Source of the DNA: Asterella californica
Lineage: Eukaryota > Streptophyta > Marchantiopsida > Marchantiales > Aytoniaceae
Direction: 5' to 3'
NCBI GenBank assembly: GCA_036924285.1
Contig: JAYKYS010000015.1
Coordinates: 868,001-932,000 of the forward strand
Length of the DNA stretch: 64,000 nt
Position 1 is the first letter of the stretch. Each line of letters begins with the position of its first letter. Below, one piece after another: positions 36,021 to 46,902 of this stretch. The translations under genes were made by a program, and so were the position numbers. Under the pieces are notes generated by a model that worked only from the letters and a program-made list of their open reading frames with translations, was not told the origin of the DNA and searched no databases.

Positions 36021-36195
36021 ATTTTTATATTATGTTTATATTATTATATAATTAATAATAATATTATTATAATTATAATTAATTAATATATAATTATTAA
36101 TTAATAATATTATAATTATAATTATAATTAATATATAATATTATTATAATTATATAATATTATTAATATTATTATATTATATATTTTTATACTAT
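36018..36195. repeat. AT-only low-complexity core
   Basis: About 175 bp of almost exclusively A and T, in (TAATAT)/(AATTA)-type steps that are themselves locally palindromic. It lies at the centre of the 35,492-36,354 element. Confidence 0.9.
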
Positions 36196-36354
36196 GTTTC
36201 GTCTCTCCAGTGGACGAAACATCGATGTTTCGTCCACTGTAATACCCATGTTACTTGTTTTACAGGCGGTTGGGGGTCCGATCAAGAAGGGAATTATAAA
36301 AGGGGTCCGATCAAGTCCGCAATTCGTTCTGGGGTCAGATCAAGTAAATCCCTT

Positions 36355-39300
36355 TCGATTTGTTCAATACTTCTTCATTCATGATCACGCGAGCCGAGTC
36401 ACCATATGGCATATACTGTGTCAGGTAATCACTCCGAGGTTGTATACAGCAAATCCATGACCTGGTACGGTGCCACTATGGGAATTTGGCTACCGTAAGT
36501 TCCTCTCGTACTGTCTTCAGAATTTCAGACCTGTGGGAATTCAAGCTGGCCACTATGGCAGGGCATGGAAGGAGTTTTACCGGAATGATATGGAGAGGAA
36601 ATGAGTAGTTCTAGAGGTGCTCCCTAGTGATTCACGAGAGTTCTGCAGTTCCCGTAAACTACAAGCTTCAGTCATAATAAAGGCGGAACACTACGCCTAT
36701 ATGGAAGAAAAGAATTTCAAAAAGGTGAAAACGGGTTTACTGTAGGTCCTGCGGTGATTTCTTATGCCAATATTGCAGGAAACGCGACAGAAAATGACAG
36801 TATTTTCGTAGCGTTTCCCGTTCTCTGATTTTTGACCTACAATATTTGCAACATATAAAATATCCAATGCAGATATTTGGGAGAATTCTTATATTCAGTT
36901 GTTTCTGGAGTCTGTGGTAGAACATTTTTCTTAGGCAGGAATTTTAAGTCTGAACATTTTACTTCTTCTGATTTATGTACAAGATATATCTTGCAGTTAT
37001 GTAATATAAAGATGCAGAAATCTCAGTCAGTGTATAGTAATATATGCGTTTTACTAAATCCTGCTCTACGTATCAATCCATAAACAAAGTTCAAACTAAA
37101 TCATACTACTAGTTCAACTTGTAGAGCCTTAAGAGTCCGTCTCTAGAAAAACTTAGGAATTTAAAAATAACTTTTGACTTCTAGCAGTATGAAGCATGTG
37201 ACAGATTGAATTAGTAACGAGAACCTGAGTATTTCGCATAATATATACTCTAAAGCGTATATCGTAGTTAGAAAAATCTATGTTCTAGAAGTTGTGGATA
37301 TTATCCATAACTTATAACATAGCCCATGTTTAACATAATTGTTCCTTTATATGTATTTGCAATTTAAAACAGTGCTCCAGGTGGTTCAGTTTTAGTACAC
37401 GTTGATTTTAATGTGAAAGTCTTAGACCACATAGAATTAAATCAAATATGTTGAACTGAGGAACAATATGGCTTGTCAAAGCTAAAATAAAAGATTCTCT
37501 AACGCCCAAAAGAGAAAAGTTCATAATTTATCCAAGGGAAGCTTCGTCTAGAGCTATGTATCGCTTAGGGTAGTGTCTTTGTATCGTTGTAACTATTTTT
37601 TTTTGAAATTATAATAAATGTTTAAGTTACTGATTTTACTTACTGATGAAACTTACGAGAGACGAATATTGTTGAAAGATTCTAGCGTTGACATTCACTA
37701 TAATCAAAGATTCATGAAAACTTAAGTTTCAATCTGCTTACAGTATCACCTAAATTCTCAATACATTGTTACAAAGTTACAGGTGAACTTCCAGATGCTA
37801 TTAGTTTAACATCTGATTATGTTCTTATGGTCTTTGTTAGTTGAATAATTAATTACTATATCAATAAAACCTTAATGTTATATGAGATATAAAAAGTTTA
37901 CACCCTTTGTACTGTACTCATGTAGAGTTTAATGAATCTATTTGATATTTCTTAAAGATGTGGAACTTAAGTAAGTTTTAAATCTAGAAAAATGCAGTTG
38001 TTGATTGTTTCATATATATATATATATATATATATATCTATCTATTCTAAATATAAACGTTAACCTAAGTTTGAACTTAACTTAGTGTTGTAAATCCCCG
38101 AAGTATAGATATCGGTATATAGGAATTGTGTGTCTAATAGTGCTCGAGGTTGTGGATAACTCTCTCCACAAGATAATTTGGTGACGGTAATAGGATCTAA
38201 CTAGAACCATAACTCTTTGACAAGGTTCAAATCTCGAAGTACAAGAATATCCAGAGAGAAGATTCTCTTGTGTGAATGCAATATACATATACTCTGTAGC
38301 CTCCTGTTGCGAATCAGGCCAAGCGAGTAGCCGTAACTTACGAGTAACTTCCGCTACGGTTTGGGACAATTTACGTACTTTTGTGTTTAACTCATCGGCA
38401 ATTTTTGGCAGTTTTCACCTTTTTCTAAGAGAAAGAAATTATCCGGCACCTTCTCTACTTCTCCTGTTTTTCCAGAAATGTTGCCCGTATAGATTACAAA
38501 GAATGGCGGATCTAGGCTGGGGATGTTGCCAAAGGTAGAAAACTTAAGCCAAGGCATGAGGCTGCAGAAATTTGCTTGATCACATGTACACTCCTATTAT
38601 TGGTAATCACATCCTTGATGGGGATATCGATAATAAAATCGATCATTTTCCATATCATTCATTCAATCCTTTCAACAATAAAATACACGTCAAATAATAG
38701 ATATGTTTCTAATACACGTCAAATCATAGATGTTAAAGAAACACGTCATAGTCTATATCCAATCAAAGGTGTGATAAAACAATCTATAGTCAAGAGGAGT
38801 GTTATCAACCACAACAAACCTATTGAGGGTGTGAGAAACGCAAATTTCTATCCAAGGAAGCGAAGATGAGACGAGTACCATGTAGATATACTATAATCAC
38901 GTTATGTATTTCCCGGAGATTCGTTTTCGAATCAGAGTACCGGCCTGGATAGGACAGGCTTTCTTCTATACAATTCCGACCACTTTGGACTCACCATCCG
39001 TCATTTCCTTCACAGAGGATCAGTTTACTTTTACGCTGAAGTTGTTAATCATACGAACCTACGCATGTTCTTGATTCGATTCAGCCACCAGATAGAGTGG
39101 CAGAGCATGCACTACCGAATCGAAACGCTAGAATACGATCATACATGTGGGGATCGTTTCCAACCACCAGTTGCAATTTTGCATGCTACAGGTCCGTTGG
39201 ATTGATGCACATGGCACGCTTACACGGTCGATTGCAACTGCGCCTTGCCTTTCGTTGCCCAGAACAGTTGTCGTGTCTCGGCCGTCTCGATCCAGGCCCG

Positions 39301-40592
39301 AAAGCGACTTCGATCTATATCTTCTTACGACGCGTATCAAATTTCACTCCCAGTCCCAGTCCCAGTCCAGTTTACTTCAACACTGAGAGTTATAGCTGGA
39401 AATCACAAATGAGGGCCAAATTCTCAGACGCCTCCCCTTCGGAGCCAATCAATGAAGTTATGTACGTACAGCAAGATGTACGGTACAACAAGGATGTATC
39501 GGAGTGGTGTGTACGGTGCACCGTCTCTACTGACTGAATGTTACCTGGGAATTCTTTTACCGTTACGGCAGTGCGAAGAGGATATCCACCGGGCGCGCCA
39601 ATATCCAGATTATTTTCGAATTTGGTGTTTTCGCACGGTTTTATAGTGCATGGCCATTTCCACAGGAAGAGAAAATTTACGCTACTGCAAAGCAGCCCTT
39701 CGCTAAATGGTGGGTGGACCCGAAACTAGTTTAGCTTCGAATGCACTCACCAGTCTGTTCGTCCGGAAAAGCTTGTCGCGCGCGTAGCAGATACTCTCGG
39801 TGGAAAACTCGTTAGATACAGCCTTTTCGCCGCTATACTCAGTTTTGCTCCGCTAATATAGCGCTAGCGCTCTCCAGTAGGGATGTTCTAAAGGAGAATT
39901 CTAGACTCTTCGAGCATTTTAGCCTACCTGTAAGGTATCAAAAGGTGAGCGATCATCCCGACTGGATATGTAGCTAGGTTAACTTCCCAAACACGCAAGT
40001 GGCAGAATTTCAAACGGTAATGAAGTCAAGGTACCTATAGCTACCGCCGACATAAATTTCGGTAGGTGGATACATGTATATATCCGATATGGATTGAACC
40101 AGAGGAGGTTCAGCCGATCCTCAGCATTGTATGCATGCTACTGTTAGGGTAGTTAAGTATAAGATAGTTAGCGGATATGAGTCAGTGTATGCAGTTTCTC
40201 AATGTATCGATCGCGCAAAGCACAGCCGCGCGATCAATATCACTATCTCCATGGCCCGTGCTATATACGCAAGCTCGTGCTGGGACGAAGTGACAGTGTT
40301 ACCCGCGTAGTCTCTGGGATTCCATGCGAAGCAGCCGAAGCTTACTTTCGGGCTACTGCGATGGTGCTAGCTAGCAGCTGCAGTCTGAGTTTACCCCCAA
40401 CTCGATCCAGCCGACGCAAAGTTTCCTTCTGTGATGATCGTGGTTTAGTGTGATCAGGAGTCTAGAATCCAAACCACGGGTCATAGCAGGAATAGGGTTT
40501 TTTGACAATTACAGCAATATCTGTAGATCTGTGCGGTTCTGTAAGAGTGAGATCGATAGAGCATTTCTTATAATAGAACGACGAGGTCACAT
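36355..40592. other. Intergenic region, no supported gene
   Basis: Mostly AT-rich with a (TA)n microsatellite at 38011-38038. From about 39,000 the composition becomes more balanced toward the PTB-like gene. The plus-strand frame at 39097-39537 and the minus-strand frame at 38082-38369 show no recognisable domain and no splice logic, so I do not call them. Confidence 0.5.
38011..38038. repeat. (TA)n microsatellite
   Basis: About 13 consecutive TA dinucleotides read directly from the sequence. Confidence 0.9.
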
Positions 40593-41987
40593 ATGTTAGT
40601 ACAGGTGTGTTCTTTGTGTTCGTCACAACCTTACGAGTTGAAGATGCCGGAACCTTCGAGAGTTCTGCACCTACGCTATGTTGCACCCGAGGTCACCGAG
40701 GACGATATTTTGAAACTGATTCGACCATTTGGAGCAGTTCAGAGAATGGTCATGTTAGAGAAAAATCGGGCCTTGCTTGAAATGGAAGATGTCGATGCTG
40801 CCGGGAACGTTATACGACATTACTCCAATGTGGCAGCGAAAATCAAGGGAGAAGATGCGTACTTGCAGTTTTCCTTACATCAGCAGTTGAGAGAACCGTC
40901 ATCAGAACTTTCTGCCCATCGCAGATTCCATCGATATCCCAGCCGGGTTCTCTGGATGACCATCCATAATTCGCGGTATCCAGTTCCGATCGAAGTATTT
41001 CACGAATTATTCTCTCACTTTGGGTGTGTAGAGAAGATAATCATCTTCCAGACCGTAACGGGACCTCAAACTCTTTTGCAGTTTTTGTCCGAAGAGAGTG
41101 CCATTCGAGCAAGGAACACTCTCCACGGACGAGATGTTTATGACGGTTGCTGCACGCTGGATATAAAGTTCTCCGACTGTCAGGAACTACATGTAAGCTT
41201 CAACAGTGACCAGATGTGGGACTACACCGTAATGCACACTGACGAACGACAGCTATCTATTCAGCAAGGTCTCGAGTACTATGTGTGTATACCTGTGTCA
41301 AAGGGACTGGAGACGATGTCCTTACCACCTGTCCCTGGAGAAGGAGGTGAACCACTCACTCTCTATCCGGATTCAGAATGTTTCCGCAATGTCATCTCAT
41401 ACGGCAGTAGCGCTGGCACCCTTCTTGTTAACGGCCTCAATCCAGTGCAAATGGATGCGGACAGGATCTTCAATCTGTTCTCAAATTATGGGGATGTTTT
41501 GCGGATCAAGGTCTTGGACACCAGGCCGGACGTGGCGCTGGTGCAAATGGAAAATGCTGATCATGCAGAGATGGCTGTGGGGTTCCTCGATGGCGTGTCC
41601 TTGTTTGGAAAACGTATGCAGGTTATGTACTCTGAGCATACGGATGTCTCCTCTCTTCATAGCGCACGCGAGTTCCAAAGCTCAAATCGGAGCCGGTTCC
41701 ACCGTTACTCTACCAGAGATTTCAACTATCGCCATTGTTGTGCTCCGACACCAATGCTTCATGTTTCTCGATTAGCTCCGGAAGTCGACAATAACGACAT
41801 CATCTCTCATCTTGCCGAGCATGGTACCATAATCAAATCAAGATTGTTTGAACTCAATGGTAAGAGGCAAGCACTGATCTTGTTTGAAGCCGTTGAGCAG
41901 TGCACAGAAGCTCTTGTTTGCAAACATGGAACAATGCTGAAGGCAAGAGCCATCTGCCTTTCCTTTTCCAAGCAGACTACCGCTTAA
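40593..41987 (+). CDS. PTB/hnRNP-L-like protein with four RRMs, intronless (464 aa)
   Basis: A polypyrimidine-tract-binding-type RNA-binding protein expected to act in splicing or mRNA regulation in nucleus and cytoplasm (family knowledge). The frame is uninterrupted from ATG 40593; an internal ATG at 40644 (MPEPSRVLHLRYV) is the more likely start, because PSRVLHLR begins RRM1 as in plant PTB3. RRM1 is about residues 18-110, with YLQFSLHQQL closing it. RRM2 runs from SRVLWMTIHNSRYPVP to about residue 215, RRM3 from GTLLVNGLNP to about 350, and RRM4 from TPMLHVSRLAPEV to the end. Plant PTB3-type genes usually have many introns, so this single-exon copy looks like a retrogene. No poly-A tail is visible downstream. 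The frame is intact, so it is probably still constrained or fairly young. Confidence 0.87.
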   Translation: MLVQVCSLCSSQPYELKMPEPSRVLHLRYVAPEVTEDDILKLIRPFGAVQRMVMLEKNRALLEMEDVDAAGNVIRHYSNVAAKIKGEDAYLQFSLHQQLREPSSELSAHRRFHRYPSRVLWMTIHNSRYPVPIEVFHELFSHFGCVEKIIIFQTVTGPQTLLQFLSEESAIRARNTLHGRDVYDGCCTLDIKFSDCQELHVSFNSDQMWDYTVMHTDERQLSIQQGLEYYVCIPVSKGLETMSLPPVPGEGGEPLTLYPDSECFRNVISYGSSAGTLLVNGLNPVQMDADRIFNLFSNYGDVLRIKVLDTRPDVALVQMENADHAEMAVGFLDGVSLFGKRMQVMYSEHTDVSSLHSAREFQSSNRSRFHRYSTRDFNYRHCCAPTPMLHVSRLAPEVDNNDIISHLAEHGTIIKSRLFELNGKRQALILFEAVEQCTEALVCKHGTMLKARAICLSFSKQTTA

Positions 41988-44900
41988 TACGCTCAAACAA
42001 ACGTTGATTTCTCGCAGCTTCTAACGATAGTCTGTTTCAGACTCCATGTTTTGGAGTACAAGTTTAGTCTGTATACTATAATTGTGTTCTTAAGTTTCAG
42101 TCATGTTAGAAAGGACTCTCCAACGGTCCAACTCTTGTGCCTATTCCTCTGTTTCATAGACAATATAATTCCGTATAAAAGTTAACTCACCCTCGAGCTC
42201 ACGACGACTATATTTCTAGCTATAGCTAGTTGAATGTGTTAACTCTAGATCTAGCTAGAGAGACTCAACTTCTCAAGATAAGATACTAATATCCACTTGT
42301 GGAACCTGTCCGTTAATTACTCTCAATTGTACTTGTTTGCAGTGTTACAATAGCGGCAAAGCTTCGGTATACAGTTTATGTGAAGTTATGTGTGGTATGC
42401 ATGTATTTTATGTCTTCGAGTTCATCTATACAGTAATGTTCGACTTGCACGCGTATGACTTTTGGCTCTAGTGCTTGAAATTTACTGGCTCTTTCCATGG
42501 AAAACGTAGTAGTGTAGGTACTGTAACCTAAAGTTCTAACCATCTTAGTCCCATGTCAGTACTAATAAGGTCTGATGATTCATAATGAAATGAATACAGT
42601 ACTGTAACAAGACATGTCGCATATATTAGATAGTTCTGTGAATGTACAGGTCAATATTTGCAAAGTGTGCTATGAGTCTGGACTCTGGATCCGATGACTG
42701 GTCCTACTTAGAAGAGATCCGCGGGCAACTTGAAATTCAATCGAGACCACTTAATTAATACGAACTCACTCAAGCTCATTCCTAAATAGAGTTTACTAAT
42801 ATAATCATGACTTGGGAGTCCAAAATAACAGAGGACTTCAACCAGTATAAAATAACACAGTAACTTCTTTTTGTTATATAGTTCGTATGAATGGCATCCC
42901 CATTGATTATCTCGGACCAAAATTTGAATCAAGTGCGATAGAAGGATAGAGCATGACATGTTGTGTTAGCACATTAATGTGCTGATGTCTTCTATAGTGG
43001 TAAGCTTTATATTTAAATATAATTAGTTCATCTTATGAGAACATTTGAGCCTGACAGTGTGTACAAGTTTTGCATTGTGTTATACTTTCTTGATTGGAAC
43101 CAGCGTCAATAGAAAGTTTGAGACAATATCTAAACAATATTTTTCCCTATCTCTATCATTCCTAGTCACCGTACATAAATATACCCTCGATCAATACAAT
43201 TTCTATTGTGTAGACATTTCCAATCTATCATGAAATACGGCTATTTTAGACTTCTTTGCTTATTTATTTCGTATATTTCTCTTGAACTTTTAGTTTTATT
43301 CTTGTTGTACATTGACCCCTTAAAATACTTGGAACCAGAAATAGCGCAATTTTGAATTCCTAAGTAAATAATACATGTCATATGGATGAAATAAAAAGTT
43401 ATTCAAAACTTTGTCTCACTGACAGGAAGTCAGTTCAAGTATTATACGTAACACATGCAGCCAGATATAAGGGAACTTCTATAGAAGTAAATTCTTTTGG
43501 AGATTCTGAAACCTATAAATATAGTATCAAATGGAAGACACTGCTGTCTACTATTACAAGACATATAAAGAACACATGATCACTCTTATATCTACAAAGT
43601 TGTTGAATATAGAAATAGCTTAAGTAAAGTCATTATTTTCTGAGATATTGTTCCATTGGATATCCTGGAATTATTCTAGATCTCTCAAGATTGAGTCATC
43701 GCAACGGCTGAAATCAGCAGTTTTTCATGTTAGCCGATACACCAAGGGACTTCCATGGCCACCCTTGTGTAGTCCTCTCAAGAACGCAAGTACATTTTGA
43801 ATCCATCAGTTGAACAAGAGTACATCACACTCTTCTCACGATAGGTATTAGTAAAGTTTTAGAACTTCTCTAAAACATGTTTAAGGGCATAAGGTTTCTA
43901 ATACGGAGAGAATCTGCGCTCAGCCTAACGAATAAGTGCCATGAGGACGGATAACAAACGGAAAGTCGATTGAAACTTGTCAGACTCATAGATAGTCTTA
44001 GTCATGGAAAGGAAGAACTAGTGTTTGCTTCTCTTTTAACCCCTTCACCGCGAGACCGTGGATCTTCCAGTCCAATCCAAGGATTCGCAACTGTTCACTT
44101 TCTTTCTGTTTTAGATGTTATTCTTCGAATTCGGTCTTAAATCAGCCTCAGATTTCACCTCCTTCACAACTCGCTTCAACATAACGAAAAGCATACATCG
44201 CGGAAAGTACGAGATCGACTACTCTGACTTGACCCAGAGCTTGGCGTGATTGCGTATATTTGAAGTCTTCTGTTGGATTATTCAACAAAGTATCCTGTTG
44301 TGTTCAACTGATACTCAAGTTCTATCGCTTCGAAGAGATCTGGCCATGGAAAAGAGTAGAAAAGTTCAGAATCCAGTCACAACTCAACATGACTATGGTT
44401 TTCATATAACCACAAAACTTGACGGGGAGAATTCGAGTAGCTCACGAAAGGTTGAGAGTTCTACCAAGAGTGGATATTACAATGAACTGTCAGATGGTTG
44501 ATGAAAGAGCTGGGCTGGCCTGCAATTTGGAATCTGTACACAGTCTTGATGATCATCATGAAAGGATTCTTCAAACTTGTAAACTCGTTTTACTCATTCC
44601 ACTCACAGCAACCCAGAATTTATTTCCCGTTCGGATGATATCCAGTTTACATAAAACTAAAACTAATCCAGAAAAATTACCCCAAGTAGCATATATATGT
44701 TAATTATGACAGTCAGTTGAACCTACTCATTTCTGTACTTACAGGATTTGTGACTAATTGATTTGTTGACAGCATGTTGGATCGGTCCATGCAACAAAGT
44801 ACAAACATATGCATGGTCACTTGTTCCAGCTAGAATACCTTCATTCGATAAAAAATTTTTTGGTATAAAAGTTCCAAATTCTAGAGCTCCTGCTATGTTT

Positions 44901-46325
44901 GTGACTAAGATATAATAGCAAATCAAACTGTATTTGAACCAGAAGGAAATATTCCAAAAGAATTTATATTAAGTTAAAACTTAAAAAATTCTAAATTAGT
45001 TTTCTTTCAGGTTTATATTATCGAGTGAATTGCTCCACATAGACATAATGCTACAATATCCCCATTGCATATTCTTGATTCTTCTAAGTTGATAAAGTCT
45101 TATTTTGAAATTCCCCTGCACTTAGCTTACATTGACGGATGTACAAAAACCACCATACACGTGTACGGTAATACAAATACCAACAGATATACACGTGGTG
45201 TGGTGACGTAGATGATCAGATTACTTAAGCTTCTTTAAGTTATTTTCCATATACGGAAATCTATAAAACTACTTGTATCAGCACATACTATTTTCCCTCA
45301 ATGACATCCGACATCTATATCGAAAGGTGTTACCAAATCTAACTATTAAGTTAATTAAATTTTTTTTAAGAACATGATTGTATTTGAGGATCTCCACCTT
45401 GAATCTTGTTAAACATTTAATTTGGAAGTTAAAAAATTGCCTCTTGAGCTTTTACAGCAGAAATTAATGTCAACTGATATTAAATAGTATTATTCTGTAT
45501 AACATAAATAACTACAAGATAAAACTATGTGAAATAAGAGATATTTACCAAATCGAAAATTTAATGTTGACACCTTGCTTATTATGGGAAAAAAACAAAC
45601 ATAATCGTTGCTTCTTTCCATTTTCGCGTTGTCTTGTGTGCTTGATATTCTTGAGCATGCTCGGTATTGTGTGCTCAACGACATGCTTTCTCCTCGGTAA
45701 TAAATGAGTGTTTAACTTATCAGTTTCTGCATAATATTATGACGAATTGTCCAACTTATTGAAATATTCCCACGTCAGGACTAACTTAATGAATGTCAGT
45801 GAGTTTATCGCTCTTATTAGGTTGGGTAATGAGTAGGCTAAGCACAGTCAATTACACGCCTCAAGCTTTAGTTCTTTTCATAAGATGAAACAGTATTAAA
45901 ATACAGGTGTATGAGTCATGAGATATTTTTCATCAACATGGAATTCAAAGTCAAAATATTCAAAATATTGACCATCTTCAGATCTAGACTAATATAAGTT
46001 TGGATTCCTGGTTCAGTATTCCCTGGACACCAAGTACTTCATGTCATAACACTTCTGACACACACAATAATATGAGGGAAACTGACTCGATCTAAGACTT
46101 GCATATATTCTGTGAAATTAGGAACGTTTCCATGAATCCTTTCTTAGAGTGGTCATTTGTTAATCTTTTCTTAATTAGACTAGTTAGTGGTCATTCAGCA
46201 GAATCTGATGATGTTTCCATTTTCCCATCAGACCTGTTAATTATAAGTAAGTCCGCGCCAGCGAGAAAGATGGCCAGTACTTTCAGTAACTTTCGTATCA
46301 CCCACACAAAAGTCTCAACTTGAGC
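41988..46325. other. AT-rich intergenic DNA, no gene
   Basis: I see only short frames without domains. No tRNA, no strong inverted repeat and no transposon termini were recognised in this stretch before the 10-bp target duplication at 46326. Confidence 0.55.
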
Positions 46326-46335
46326 GTGGATATAT

Positions 46336-46579
46336 GAGGAATTGGCTTGATCACACCCCCAGTACGATCGCTGCGCTTGATCACACCCCTCTTAACGTTT
46401 GGTTGCTTGATCACACCCCCAACCTCCCATCGTCCGTCCTGCCGGTCGACCGCGCCATGTAGATCAAGCCGTTATGCCAGGTCATAACGACAGTTCGACG
46501 TGGAACGTGCGCCATGTCATATTGACAGTCTGACTTGGCAGAATCGCCACGTCACAGTTGGTAGTCTGACGTGGTGTGT
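46336..46579 (+). repeat. Left TIR of the 10.6-kb MULE
   Basis: Begins GAGGAATTGGCTTGATCAC. CTTGATCACACCCC occurs at 46346, 46376 and 46406 with exact 30-bp spacing, separated by AGTACGATCGCTGCG and TTAACGTTTGGTTG. The inner part carries repeated CAGTCTGAC and GCCACGTCA words. It matches 56684-56928 in reverse complement apart from a one-base indel and isolated substitutions near the inner end. Confidence 0.92.
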
Positions 46580-46902
46580 TCACATGGTGACGTGGCCATG
46601 TCTGACTGGGGGCATGCAAATGTACAGTCTGACGAGTGGGTGTGTTTCGCGGGAAAGAACTGGAACGAGACAGTGACAAATTTTATCCTAAAAGAGATCA
46701 TAACACATTTGAAATAGATCCTAACAGTTCCCGCACATTAACAATGGCAAAGATCACAGAGAAAAATCGGAGAGTATTGATCAGAGCGAAGCGAAGTGGA
46801 GAGTGAAGAGTGATAAGAAGTGCGGGGCGGTGGAGAGTGGAGAGTGATCAGAAGTACGGGCGGGTGGAGAGTGATAAGAAGGACAGATTCAGAGATAACG
46901 AT

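Larger units (their letters stand above)
35492..36354. mobile_element. Non-autonomous MULE-like element of about 863 bp with internal palindrome repeats
   Basis: The ends are inverted repeats of about 115 bp: CAGGGATTTACTTGATT left and AAGGGATTTACTTGATC on the other strand at right. The left end has three motifs at 35502, 35533 and 35562 (CTTGAT.GGACC, CTTGATCAGACC, CTTGATCGGACC). The inverted repeats extend to AACCxxxGCCTGTAAAACAAGTAAC. The interior holds two-plus copies of a 110-bp tandem repeat (from about 35,785), each with the palindromes AAACATATATGTTT and GAAACATCGATGTTTC, then a roughly 175-bp pure AT core (36018-36195), then another CGAAACATCGATGTTTCG copy. I could not find a convincing target duplication (TTTATTGTG versus TCGATTTGT), so the insertion may be old or its flanks rearranged. 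Confidence 0.75.

Noticed and set aside
39097..39537. 146-codon plus-strand frame
   Set aside because: No domain; contains a simple TCCCAG repeat; no neighbouring exon to join.
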